Assembly: GCF_045062745.1 (NCBI RefSeq)
Contig: NZ_JBJGED010000002.1
Coordinates: forward strand, 186,001-250,000
Origin: Paenibacillus_AA sp045062745
GTDB lineage: Bacteria > Bacillota > Bacilli > Paenibacillales > NBRC-103111
Reading direction: 5' to 3'
Length of the DNA: 64,000 bases
Shown here: one piece after another, positions 34,330 to 42,517 of the stretch
Layout of the letters: every line of letters starts with the position of its first letter
Position numbering within the stretch: position 1 is the stretch's first letter
Position numbers and translations under genes: made by a program
The notes under the pieces: generated by a model
Seen by the model: only the letters and a program-made list of their open reading frames with translations
Database searches by the model: none
What the model was told of the DNA's origin: nothing

Positions 34330-35061
34330 TTAGGAAAAAATCAAATTTTTCTCGTATTGGGTCAATCTCCGCGCCGGGACATCCAAGACGATTTTGCCCC
34401 GGGACAGCCCCCAAATGCGCGTCGCGAACCGTTCGGCGAGATCCAGGTTCTGCATGCTGCAGACGGCGAGCAGGTTCGTGTTTTGGCACAGCGACTTGAA
34501 GTCCTGCATCACGCGGTCGGCCGACTTCGGATCGAGTCCCTTGATGGGCTCGTCCGCCACGATGACCTTCGCTCCTTGTGCAAGCGCTCTCGCGATCGCC
34601 ACGCGCTGCTGTTCGCCGCCGCTCAGCTTGCCCACCTTCTCGTGCGCCTTGTCGAGCAAGCCGACCTTCTCCAGGAAGTCCATGCCTAGAATGTGCTCGT
34701 CCGTCGAGACGGTCGCCGTCAGCTTGCGCCAGATCGAAGTATGGAAGAACCGGCCCCCGAGTACGGTCTTTAATGCCGTTAAATTTTTATTCATGGAAGG
34801 CTTCTCGTCGAGATACGCCCATTCTTTGCGCAGCCGAATTTGATCGGTCCACTTGGGCGTCGTCAAGTCCTTGCCCTCATAGATGAGCTGGCCTTCGGTC
34901 CACTTCTCGCGTAGCGCGATACACTTGAGCAGGGTGGTCTTCCCGCTTCCGCTGCCTCCCACGACGGCGATCAATTCGCCCTTGTCCGCTTGAAAGCTGA
35001 CCCGGGTCAGCACTTCCGTCCCGTCGGTCAACTGCTTCGTCAAATTTCGCACAATGATCAT
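34330..35061 (-). CDS. ABC transporter ATPase, PhnC-like
   Basis: A 243-residue ATPase. Walker A is GGSGSGKTTL (about residues 35-44), the signature LSGGEQQRVAIARALAQ, and Walker B VIVADEP with the GLDPKSADRVM extension typical of phosphonate/phosphate-ester importers (PhnC). No permease or binding protein is adjacent, which is unusual for PhnC. It is followed directly by an SDR gene. The substrate, and whether it works with a distant permease, are unknown. Confidence 0.85.
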   Translation of the reverse strand: MIIVRNLTKQLTDGTEVLTRVSFQADKGELIAVVGGSGSGKTTLLKCIALREKWTEGQLIYEGKDLTTPKWTDQIRLRKEWAYLDEKPSMNKNLTALKTVLGGRFFHTSIWRKLTATVSTDEHILGMDFLEKVGLLDKAHEKVGKLSGGEQQRVAIARALAQGAKVIVADEPIKGLDPKSADRVMQDFKSLCQNTNLLAVCSMQNLDLAERFATRIWGLSRGKIVLDVPARRLTQYEKNLIFS

Positions 35062-35197
35062 CCGTCTATCCCCTTTGCCTCATCTCGTGCCATTATACCA
35101 TAATCCGGTACGAATTCACGACTTCGGACGGCAGAAAAGCCGGGTTTCAGCGCAATACACGAGTATCGGCGGAATCCGGCCTTTCGGATGATGCGGA

Positions 35198-35329
35198 TTA
35201 GTTGTCCTTGCTGTGCGACTTGGTGGGCAGCTGCTTGTCCGGCTTGTTGTGGCCGAACCGTCTGCGGTTGCGCTCGTCCCCCGCTTGTTTGCGATGAAGC
35301 TTGGACAGCCATTGCTCGAGACTTTCCAC
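35198..35329 (-). CDS. DUF4023-family small protein
   Basis: A 43-residue hydrophilic, basic protein beginning MESLEQWLSKLHRKQ (GTG start 35329, six bases after GGGAGGG) and ending in a QLPTKSHSKDN tail. The motif order, an amphipathic helix with W/F-x-x-K-L-H-x-x-Q, then D-x-x-N-x-x-R and LP-K-H near the end, matches the DUF4023 family of short Firmicute proteins. A TAGTATG at 35390-35396 reads CATACTA on the coding strand, a perfect SigG -10, though no good -35 is seen. Function unknown; forespore expression is possible. Confidence 0.7.
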   Translation of the reverse strand: MESLEQWLSKLHRKQAGDERNRRRFGHNKPDKQLPTKSHSKDN

Positions 35330-35453
35330 TGCATTCCCTCCCGGATCCCGATATTGCCTGCATCCAGCGGCGTGCCTAATGCTCGTGCTTAGTATGCCCC
35401 GCCGGAAGGAATGATAATAATTCAGCGGATCGCCTTTACTTGCTTGGGCCGAA

Positions 35454-36323
35454 TCAATAAAGCTTGTCCAACACCGACTTCGCCGTCTTCTCCAGCGCCT
35501 CGTAGGCAGAGTCCTTCATCTGCAGCGACAAAATCGTCGAGACGAGATCAAGCGCATGCAGCTGCGCCAGCTTGGCCGCGAACGAGCCGCCTTGCAGCGG
35601 CGTCTCCTTGGACGCGGTGAGCAGCACGACGTCCGCATGCTGCGTAATCGGAGAGCGCGCATGGCTCGTCAGGCACACGGTACTGGCGTCGTTCGCCTTG
35701 GCGAGACGGAAGGCGTCGACCAGGTCCCGTGTGCTGCCCGACGTGGTGATGGCCATGACGACGTCTCCCCGACGCGCCAGGGCCGCCGTCATCCGCATCC
35801 CATGCGTATCCGTCTCCGCATTGACCTGAAGGCCCAGTCGGAAGAACCGGTATCTCGCGTCCATAGCGGTCATGCCGGACGACCCGACGCCCATGAACGT
35901 AATCGTACGCGCGGAGCGGAACAAGTTGACGGCCTCCTGCAACGCCTGCTCGTTCAAGAGAGCCGAGCTGTTCTGAATGTTTTGCGCGTTGAGCGCGGTC
36001 AGCTTAACCTTGAGCGTCGCGAGGCTGTCGGACTCCTCGATGTCGCCGGCCATCTGCTCCGCCGGACTCGTGAGCTGCTGCGCGACCGCCAGCTTGAACT
36101 CCTGGTACCCCTGGAAGCCCAGCTTGCGGCAAAACCGGATGACCGACGTCTCCCCGACACCGGCTTTTTCCGCCAGATCGGTAATGGAGGAATAGACGGC
36201 CCCCTCCGGATCGTTCAGTACCGTCTCCGCCACGCGCTGCTCGGACTTCGTGAAGGAAGGGAGCAGGCTGCTGATCGCGAGCAGCGTATGGTTCAGCTCC
36301 GGATTGCGAGGGCTCGAGGTCAC
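35454..36323 (-). CDS. MurR/RpiR-family transcriptional regulator
   Basis: A 289-residue regulator. The N-terminal HTH_6 domain includes ITDLAEKAGVGETSVIRFCR and the C-terminal SIS sugar-phosphate domain spans about 125-265 (GVGSSGMTAMDA, AITTSGSTRDLVDA). It starts at GTG 36323, which overlaps the isomerase stop as GTGA, with GGAGG upstream. The coupling to a sugar isomerase gene suggests it senses that enzyme's phosphosugar substrate or product. Confidence 0.88.
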   Translation of the reverse strand: MTSSPRNPELNHTLLAISSLLPSFTKSEQRVAETVLNDPEGAVYSSITDLAEKAGVGETSVIRFCRKLGFQGYQEFKLAVAQQLTSPAEQMAGDIEESDSLATLKVKLTALNAQNIQNSSALLNEQALQEAVNLFRSARTITFMGVGSSGMTAMDARYRFFRLGLQVNAETDTHGMRMTAALARRGDVVMAITTSGSTRDLVDAFRLAKANDASTVCLTSHARSPITQHADVVLLTASKETPLQGGSFAAKLAQLHALDLVSTILSLQMKDSAYEALEKTAKSVLDKLY

Positions 36324-37183
36324 GCTTCCTCCCACACCCGGCGGATGTATTTCAGACCGGTCACGATGCCCCACTTGCACTCTTCCTTGCCTTCGAATTC
36401 GAGCGAAATGTAGCCGTCGTAGCCGGATGCCTTCACCACGCGAATAACCTCAGGCATGTCGATATCGCCTTGGCCGATAATCGCGCCGCGCAGGTAGTTG
36501 CCGCTCGCCGACTGGAACCAGCCGTCGCCGGGATTGCGGTACGAAGGACGGACATAGAAGTCTTTGAAGTGAACCATCGAAGCCTGACCGATGCTCTTCT
36601 TCACCGCGGTTACCGAATTCTCGTCCACGCACAGGAAGTTGCCGATATCCAATGTCGTACGGAAGTTCGGGCGGCCTACGGCGTGCACGAGCCGCAGCAC
36701 CCGCTCGCTGTTCTGCACATAAAAGCCGTGGTTCTCGATGCTCGTCGTAATGCCGTATTGCGCGGCATAGTCGGCAATGATCTGGCACGCTTCCACGAGG
36801 ACCGGGAAGTCCTGCTCGAAGTTCGCGGCCGTCGTCTCCGGAATCGGACGGGAGGCGATATCGTGACGCATCCGCTTTACGCCCAAGGCGTTCGCCACAT
36901 CGACATGCTGCTTCACCCGCTCGATCTCGGCGTCGAATTTGTCCCGGCTGTCCGTGACGAAGTTCGCGCCGATTGCATAGTTCGAGATCTCGATCCCAAC
37001 CGAGGCCGCTTTCGCTACGATCGCTTGGGTCAGCTCCGGATTGTCGATCAGCGAGAAATCGATCGGCACGATCTCGATATGCTCCCCGCCATTGTCGGCC
37101 ACCCATTGAATCGCGCCCAAGATATCCATTTCCTTATTCCGCATTGCGTTGATTAAGCTGTACGAGCTAACTCCGAGTTTCAT
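36320..37183 (-). CDS. Sugar phosphate isomerase/epimerase-type TIM-barrel protein
   Basis: A 287-residue xylose-isomerase-like barrel starting MKLGVSSYSL at ATG 37183 behind AAAGGGGAAG. Metal and substrate regions typical of the fold are visible: HIEIVPI, TSIENHGF, TLDIGNFL, MVHFKDFY and ISLEFEGKEE. It is translationally coupled to the RpiR regulator that follows. It is only distantly similar to the barrel at 29571-30446. Substrate unknown. Confidence 0.87.
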   Translation of the reverse strand: MKLGVSSYSLINAMRNKEMDILGAIQWVADNGGEHIEIVPIDFSLIDNPELTQAIVAKAASVGIEISNYAIGANFVTDSRDKFDAEIERVKQHVDVANALGVKRMRHDIASRPIPETTAANFEQDFPVLVEACQIIADYAAQYGITTSIENHGFYVQNSERVLRLVHAVGRPNFRTTLDIGNFLCVDENSVTAVKKSIGQASMVHFKDFYVRPSYRNPGDGWFQSASGNYLRGAIIGQGDIDMPEVIRVVKASGYDGYISLEFEGKEECKWGIVTGLKYIRRVWEEA

Positions 37184-37232
37184 CGGTTCCACTTCCCCTT
37201 TGACTTATAGGATGATCTTGCGTCGGTCTGCC

Positions 37233-37712
37233 TTAAAGAACCTTCTCGATGGCGGCGATTAACTCTTCGTCCTCCGGCGTCACCTTCGGACTGAATCGTT
37301 CGGCCACATGGCCTTCGCGGTCGATCAGGAACTTCTCGAAATTCCACTGCACCGCCTCTTCGGGGCGGTCGGAATGCGCCGTGAGCCAATCATAGAGCGG
37401 ATGCCGCTCCTCTCCGATCGCATGCACTTTCTGGAACAGCTCGAAGGTGACGTCATAGTTCAACTGGCAAAACTGCTGGATCTCTTCCATCGTGCCCGGC
37501 TCCTGGCCCGCGAAGTCGTTCGACGGGAAGCCAAGAATGCGGAAGCCGCGGTCCTTGTATTGCTGGTATAGCGCCTCCAGGCCGGCATACTGCGGGGTCA
37601 AGCCGCACTGGGAAGCCACATTGACGATGAGGAGCACGTCCCCTTTATAACCGGCGAGTGTCCGAATCGTGCCGTTCGCGGCGGTTACTTCCACGTCGTA
37701 CAAGGAAGTCAT
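37233..37712 (-). CDS. gpx: Glutathione peroxidase-family thiol peroxidase
   Basis: A 159-residue enzyme with the family motif NVASQCGLTPQY (peroxidatic Cys36 in place of selenocysteine), GFPSNDFAGQEPG with the catalytic glutamine, and the tryptophan/asparagine site VQWNFEKFLI. The start is ATG 37712, eight bases after GGAGG. Bacterial cysteine forms usually take electrons from thioredoxin. It is single and divergent from helD. Confidence 0.92.
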   Translation of the reverse strand: MTSLYDVEVTAANGTIRTLAGYKGDVLLIVNVASQCGLTPQYAGLEALYQQYKDRGFRILGFPSNDFAGQEPGTMEEIQQFCQLNYDVTFELFQKVHAIGEERHPLYDWLTAHSDRPEEAVQWNFEKFLIDREGHVAERFSPKVTPEDEELIAAIEKVL

Positions 37713-37835
37713 TGGGTATCCCTCCATTATAGGTTCTCGTTACCAAATTTCTATCTAAGTATAGCATCCGACCCGAGTCAGGAAAAGGACGCGGATTTAC
37801 ACAAATCGCAACAAGGAGAAGTCCTCTTCTTCCTC

Positions 37836-37865
37836 TTGTGCAAGTTTTCCGTTTCATGGTATAAT
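37836..37865 (+). promoter_or_regulatory. SigA promoter of helD
   Basis: TTGTGC (37836-37841), 18 bases, then TATAAT (37860-37865), 46 bases before the helD start. Confidence 0.7.
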
Positions 37866-37910
37866 AATAACCTTTTCACCCGGAACGCAATCTTGATGGG
37901 AAGGTGAACG

Positions 37911-40097
37911 ATGAACACGGAAACCGAAGTCCAGGACGCCTATGAGGAAGAGCTGAAGAAGCTGGAAGCCACTTCAAAATGGATCGATACGCGGCTGCAG
38001 GAGCTCAGCGCCATCCCCCGTTATTATGGCAACGATTACACCGAACAGGCGCTCGATTCGATCCGGGAGCAAGCCCGCCAGCAGTTAGGCAAAGCGACGG
38101 ATGAGCCGTATTTCGGCCGGCTTGACTTCGAGGAGAACGGGTCCGGCCGCATTCGTCCGCTGTACATCGGCAAGTTCGGCGTCGAGAACGACCTCACGAA
38201 CGAGCCGCTCGTCATCGATTGGCGGGCGCCGATCGCGAGCCTCTTCTACTCCTTCACCGGAGGCGACGACGCGGCGGTGTACGACTCTCCGGACGGGCTG
38301 ATCGAAGGGCTCGTCTACTTGAAGCGCAATCTCGTCGTCCGGAAAAAAATTCTTCAGCGCGTCGTCGACACCTATTCCCGCGGCAGCGACCAGCTGAGCG
38401 TAAACGACGAGTTCCTGCTGTACCGGCTGGGCGAGAACAAGGACAACAAGCTGCGCGACATCGTCTCTACGATCCAGGCCGAGCAGGACCGCATCATCCG
38501 GTCGGCGCGCAATACCGCGATGGTCATCCAAGGGGTCGCCGGCAGCGGGAAGACGACGGTCGCACTCCACCGGCTCGCGTTCCTGTTGTACCAATACCGG
38601 GACCAGGTCAAGGCGGAGCGAATGATTATTTTCGCCCCGAACCGGATGTTCCTGGATTACATCTCCTCTGTCCTGCCCGAGCTCGGCGTCGGCAGCATTC
38701 AGCAGACGACGTTCGCGGACTGGGCGTTCGAGGTGCTGGACGACAAGCTGAAGCTCGCCGATCCGCAGGAACGGCTCGCTTACTGGTTCGCCCCCGGCGC
38801 CGCACGGCCGGAGATCGACGACTACTCCCCGGGCCGTTGGAAGGGCTGGATCGGCTTCATGAGCTTGCTCGACGAGGCGCTCCAGCGATACGAGCGGCAT
38901 TTCACGCCGGAGCTCGATTTCGAGCCATGGGAGACGGCGATGCTGAAGGCCGGGACGATCCGCGAATGGTTCTATACCGAGTACCGGATCTATCCGCTGT
39001 ACAAGCGCAAGGAGCGCGTTCACGCCCGGATCAAGCGTTGGATCGAGATGGAGCTCGATCGCGTCCGCGACCCCGGCCGCCGCAAGGACTTCAAGAGCAA
39101 AGCGTCTGCGAAGCTGCGCTCGTATATGAAGGCGTGGCCGGACCACTCTCCGTTCGGATTTTACTCAGAGTGGGTGTCCGGCAAGCTGACCTTGACGGAC
39201 GGCGACGACAAGCGAGTGCTGCCTTCCCCGCTGCCGCCCTCGGTGGCCGCTGCATCGCTGAAGGACTTGGCCAAACGTGTCGTGCAACCGGAGGACCTTG
39301 CTCCTCTCCTGCACATCCACGATGCCTTCCACGGCATCGAGAGCGAGCGGATGTTCGACCATATCGTCCTTGACGAAGCGCAGGACTTCTCGCCGTTCCA
39401 GGTGGCACTCCTGAACCGTCATGTGAAGGGCAACTCGTTTACGATTCTCGGCGACCTGTCGCAGGGGATTCACGCTTACCAGGGAGTGCTCGACTGGAAT
39501 GAAATGCTCGGCCTGTTCGCCGAAGGCACGACCTCGTTCCACCAGCTCGAGAGGAGCTATCGCTCGACGATGGAGATCATCCGCTTCGCGAACGTCGTGC
39601 TTGCGCGCAGCGTGCCGTCCGCCGTGCCGGCGATTCCGGTGTTCCGCAGCGGCGATAAGGTCAAGCTGCTCGCCGTGCCGGCGAAGAAGCGCGTAGCGGC
39701 AGTGGCCGCAGCGGTCGCGCGCAGCCGGGCGAACGGCGCGACCACGGTCGCGGTCATCGGCCGCACCGAGCGCGACTGCGCGGCGCTGCATCGCGAGCTC
39801 GGCGTGGCCGGCGTCGAGGCGTCGCTCATCGACGCCTCGCAGCGCCGGTATGCCGGCGGCGTGTCCGTCCTGCCGGTGTACCTCGCCAAGGGGCTCGAGT
39901 TCGACGCGGTGATTCTCACCGACGTCGACGCGACCCGCTATGGCGCGAATGCGCAGGACGGCAAGCTGCTGTACGTCGGGTGCACGCGCGCGCTGCACCA
40001 GCTGTGGATTCACAGCGACAGCGCCGCCCCGCTGTCGCCGCTTGTAGAGACGGACGACGATGAGATCGTCGTCCGGATCGGCGATGGCGAGCTGTAG
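37911..40097 (+). CDS. helD: RNA polymerase recycling motor HelD
   Basis: A 728-residue UvrD/Rep-like superfamily 1 ATPase. An N-terminal coiled coil (about 1-60, EEELKKLEATSKWIDTRLQEL) would enter the polymerase secondary channel. Walker A is at about residues 208-216 (GVAGSGKTT) and Walker B is LDEAQDFSPFQ. The C-terminal motifs LSQGIHAYQG and YVGCTRALHQL complete the ATPase core. HelD removes stalled RNA polymerase from nucleic acid and recycles it. It starts at ATG 37911 behind GGAAGG. Slightly shorter than the usual 760-780 residues but with all core motifs. Confidence 0.92.
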   Translation: MNTETEVQDAYEEELKKLEATSKWIDTRLQELSAIPRYYGNDYTEQALDSIREQARQQLGKATDEPYFGRLDFEENGSGRIRPLYIGKFGVENDLTNEPLVIDWRAPIASLFYSFTGGDDAAVYDSPDGLIEGLVYLKRNLVVRKKILQRVVDTYSRGSDQLSVNDEFLLYRLGENKDNKLRDIVSTIQAEQDRIIRSARNTAMVIQGVAGSGKTTVALHRLAFLLYQYRDQVKAERMIIFAPNRMFLDYISSVLPELGVGSIQQTTFADWAFEVLDDKLKLADPQERLAYWFAPGAARPEIDDYSPGRWKGWIGFMSLLDEALQRYERHFTPELDFEPWETAMLKAGTIREWFYTEYRIYPLYKRKERVHARIKRWIEMELDRVRDPGRRKDFKSKASAKLRSYMKAWPDHSPFGFYSEWVSGKLTLTDGDDKRVLPSPLPPSVAAASLKDLAKRVVQPEDLAPLLHIHDAFHGIESERMFDHIVLDEAQDFSPFQVALLNRHVKGNSFTILGDLSQGIHAYQGVLDWNEMLGLFAEGTTSFHQLERSYRSTMEIIRFANVVLARSVPSAVPAIPVFRSGDKVKLLAVPAKKRVAAVAAAVARSRANGATTVAVIGRTERDCAALHRELGVAGVEASLIDASQRRYAGGVSVLPVYLAKGLEFDAVILTDVDATRYGANAQDGKLLYVGCTRALHQLWIHSDSAAPLSPLVETDDDEIVVRIGDGEL

Positions 40098-40126
40098 CCG
40101 ACAAGCTCGCCCGCTATAACTGCATG

Positions 40127-40175
40127 CAACCCTCGCAGGACGCCGTTGACGGCGCTGGCGAGGGTTGTTTGTGTA
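40127..40175 (+). terminator. Rho-independent terminator of helD
   Basis: CAACCCTCGC (40127-40136) and GCGAGGGTTG (40158-40167) form a perfect stem, with a second small hairpin GCCG-TTGA-CGGC in the loop, followed by TTTGTG. Confidence 0.85.
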
Positions 40176-40194
40176 TCCTTAGCCATTCGGCTTC

Positions 40195-40242
40195 TTGATG
40201 AGAAACCCAAAGTGCAGTATGCTGTACACAACTAACTTGTAC
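40195..40242 (+). promoter_or_regulatory. Promoter and inverted-repeat operator of the GntR-SBP gene
   Basis: TTGATG (40195-40200), 17 bases and TATGCT (40218-40223) form a SigA promoter. Immediately after, GTACA (40224-40228) and TGTAC (40238-40242) form an inverted repeat over the expected transcription start, a position fitting autoregulation by the encoded GntR-type protein. Confidence 0.65.
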
Positions 40243-40289
40243 GTGTCCACCTTTACCAAGCATCCTATTCCATGATGAGGGGTTCATCC

Positions 40290-41675
40290 ATGACCCAGTC
40301 TTCTTCCCGCAAGACGTTTCGCGAGCGGCTCGATCACATGATCCAGGAGCTGCGAGGCGAGATCATGACCGGGAAGCGTGGGGCCGGCGAGTTCCTGCCG
40401 TCCGAACGCGACCTGGTTCGCCAGTTTCGCCTGAGCAACAAACTGATCCGAATCGGTCTGGAGCAGCTGGTCGCCGAAGGCCTGATCCACAAAATCCCCC
40501 GCGTCGGCAATCAAGTGGCCGAGCGAACGGACGGACGCCCGACTCTACTGCGCTTCGGCTACCATTCTACACTGGACGACGAGGCCGGTATGGCGGCGCT
40601 GCTGGAGGCGTTCCATCGCGAACACCCCAACATCGTCGTCCAGACGGTTCCTTTGACGTACCATCTGTATTACGACACCGTCCGGAACTATATGGATTCC
40701 GGACTGCTAGACGTCGTGACGATGAATACGACGAACTTCCTGCAGTTTCAAGCGCAGGACAGCCTCTCTATGTTCGAGCCGGTCGAGACGGATGGGAGCA
40801 TTTATCCGTTCCTGGAAGACGCGTTCCGCCACGAGGGCCAGACTTGGGTGCGCCCCTTCCTCTACTCCCCTCTGATCCTATGCTACAACTGCGATCAGCT
40901 GGAGGAAGCGGGCGTGAGTGTGCCGTTCGAGCCCGCGAGCTGGGAGGAGCTGATCCGGACGGCCTCCCGGCTGACGGTCGAGAACATCCGGTTCGGGTTG
41001 TATTTCTTCCTGCAATCCAAGAACCGCTGGCCGGTCTTCTTGCTGCAGAGCGGGGTGGTGGCCGCCCAGTATCCGCTCCCTCTAGAGGACACGGCCGACC
41101 GCATTCTGGAGGGGCTGCAAGCGTGCCGCGACATCCTCTACGCCGAAAACGCCTTTCCCGTCTTTTTGTCGGAAAGCGACGCCTTGGCGGAAGATTTGCT
41201 ACGCGACGGCCGCATCTCCATCATCATAACGACTTATTTCGCGCTGAGCCGGCTGCGCGGCTCGAACATTCGATACGACCTGGCGCCGCTCCCATCGCTC
41301 CGCGAAGAGAGAACGCTGCTCCTCACGATAGGGCTCGCGATCAACCGCCGGTCGAAGGTTAAGGTGGCCGCCAAGACATTCGCGGACTTCCTCTTATCCG
41401 ACGCCGCCCAGCGGCACATCGGGCGCACGACGCTCAGCATTCCCGCGATCCGTCTGGATCCGGAGGAGCGGCCTGAGCCGAGCCCATCGTACCGGCCTCC
41501 GAACTTCGACCTGTACCGTGAGATCGAGCCTACCTTCCGCCACCTCTCCGATATGGGGCTTAGCGTGAAGCTGCTCGACGGGATCATGAAGGAAGCCCGG
41601 CTCTTCTGGGCCAAGATGCAGGACAAGAGCGAAACGCGCGAACGTCTGGTGCGGCTGCTCCGCGAGCCGTCCTAA
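40290..41675 (+). CDS. GntR-type regulator fused to a solute-binding-protein domain
   Basis: A 461-residue two-domain protein with no signal peptide. Residues about 8-80 are a GntR winged helix (PSERDLVRQFRLSNKLIRIG, then LVAEGLIHKIPRVGNQV). Residues about 90-440 resemble a family 1 ABC solute-binding protein: LLEAFHREHPNIVVQT, the hinge ILCYNCDQLEEAGV and PASWEELIRTASRLT. The binding domain is thus cytoplasmic and probably senses an imported sugar-like ligand. Starting at ATG 40290, eight bases after GAGGGG. An inverted repeat overlaps its promoter. Its target genes are not evident; the next gene is hemolysin III, about 100 bases on. Confidence 0.85.
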   Translation: MTQSSSRKTFRERLDHMIQELRGEIMTGKRGAGEFLPSERDLVRQFRLSNKLIRIGLEQLVAEGLIHKIPRVGNQVAERTDGRPTLLRFGYHSTLDDEAGMAALLEAFHREHPNIVVQTVPLTYHLYYDTVRNYMDSGLLDVVTMNTTNFLQFQAQDSLSMFEPVETDGSIYPFLEDAFRHEGQTWVRPFLYSPLILCYNCDQLEEAGVSVPFEPASWEELIRTASRLTVENIRFGLYFFLQSKNRWPVFLLQSGVVAAQYPLPLEDTADRILEGLQACRDILYAENAFPVFLSESDALAEDLLRDGRISIIITTYFALSRLRGSNIRYDLAPLPSLREERTLLLTIGLAINRRSKVKVAAKTFADFLLSDAAQRHIGRTTLSIPAIRLDPEERPEPSPSYRPPNFDLYREIEPTFRHLSDMGLSVKLLDGIMKEARLFWAKMQDKSETRERLVRLLREPS

Positions 41676-41772
41676 TGGACTCGTCCGGATTAATCGCGCG
41701 AAAGTGGAGAAAGCTGGGCAAATGCGTTAGTATAAGGAGAGTAGCTGTTTACAGGGAAGGAGAATTGCTCGC

Positions 41773-42432
41773 ATGACTTATTCGATTCGTGAAGAAATCG
41801 CCAATGCCATCAGCCATGGGATCGGGGCTCTGCTTAGTATCGTGGGGCTTACCCTTCTTGTCGTTTATGCCAGTCTGTTCGGAGACGTATGGCATGTGGT
41901 GAGCTTCACGGTGTTCGGCGTCTCGATGGTGCTGCTGTATACGTTCTCGACCTTGCTTCACGCATTCCCACAACACTGGAAAGCGAAGCGGGTGTTCGAG
42001 ATTCTCGACCATTCCGCGATTTATTTGCTCATCGCCGGGACTTACACGCCGTTTCTTCTCGTGGCGCTGCGAGGACCTCTCGGGTGGACGCTGTTCGGCA
42101 TCGTCTGGGGGCTCGCGCTATGCGGCATCGCGTTCAAGGCGTTTTTCGTCGATCGCTTCATCCTGCTGTCGACGCTGTTCTACATTGCGATGGGCTGGCT
42201 CATTATCGTCGCGATTAAGCCGCTTTATGAGAGCCTGCCGTTCGGAGGACTGTTCTGGCTCGTCCTTGGCGGCGTGCTGTATACGGGCGGAACGGTGTTC
42301 TATATTTGGAGACGCGTCCCGTACCACCATGCGATCTGGCATACGTTCGTCCTCGGCGGCACCGCTTGTCATTTCATCGCCGTCTTGGGCTACTTGCTGC
42401 CGATCAGCGGCGCGGCTGCGGGTGGGGTTTAG
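41773..42432 (+). CDS. Hemolysin III family membrane protein (PAQR-like)
   Basis: A 219-residue protein with seven membrane segments. The conserved family residues are visible: EEIANAISHGIGA at the N-terminus, STLLHAFP and FEILDHSAIYLLIAGTYTPF, and C-terminal HAIWHTFVLGG and CHF. The histidine/aspartate set forms the presumed metal site shared with PAQR receptors. It starts at ATG 41773 behind GGGAAGGAG. Physiological role in bacteria is poorly known. Confidence 0.92.
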   Translation: MTYSIREEIANAISHGIGALLSIVGLTLLVVYASLFGDVWHVVSFTVFGVSMVLLYTFSTLLHAFPQHWKAKRVFEILDHSAIYLLIAGTYTPFLLVALRGPLGWTLFGIVWGLALCGIAFKAFFVDRFILLSTLFYIAMGWLIIVAIKPLYESLPFGGLFWLVLGGVLYTGGTVFYIWRRVPYHHAIWHTFVLGGTACHFIAVLGYLLPISGAAAGGV

Positions 42433-42441
42433 CTGCAACCC

Positions 42442-42483
42442 AAAAAAGGACACCGCCTCTACTTTCCGGCGTGTCCTTTTCTT
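42442..42483. terminator. Bidirectional terminator after hemolysin III
   Basis: AAAGGACACCGCC and GGCGTGTCCTTT pair with one bulged C around a ten-base loop. Flanking A6 and TTCTT runs serve both the hemolysin III gene and the converging regulator gene. Confidence 0.85.
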
Positions 42484-42517
42484 GTGCGACGAAACTGGTT
42501 ACCCTCAGACTGATCCC

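Noticed and set aside
33518..34489. Longer amino end for the SDR at 33518-34315
   Set aside because: The extension overlaps the ABC ATPase gene and is not SDR-like; GTG 34315 with AGGAGAG is the natural start.
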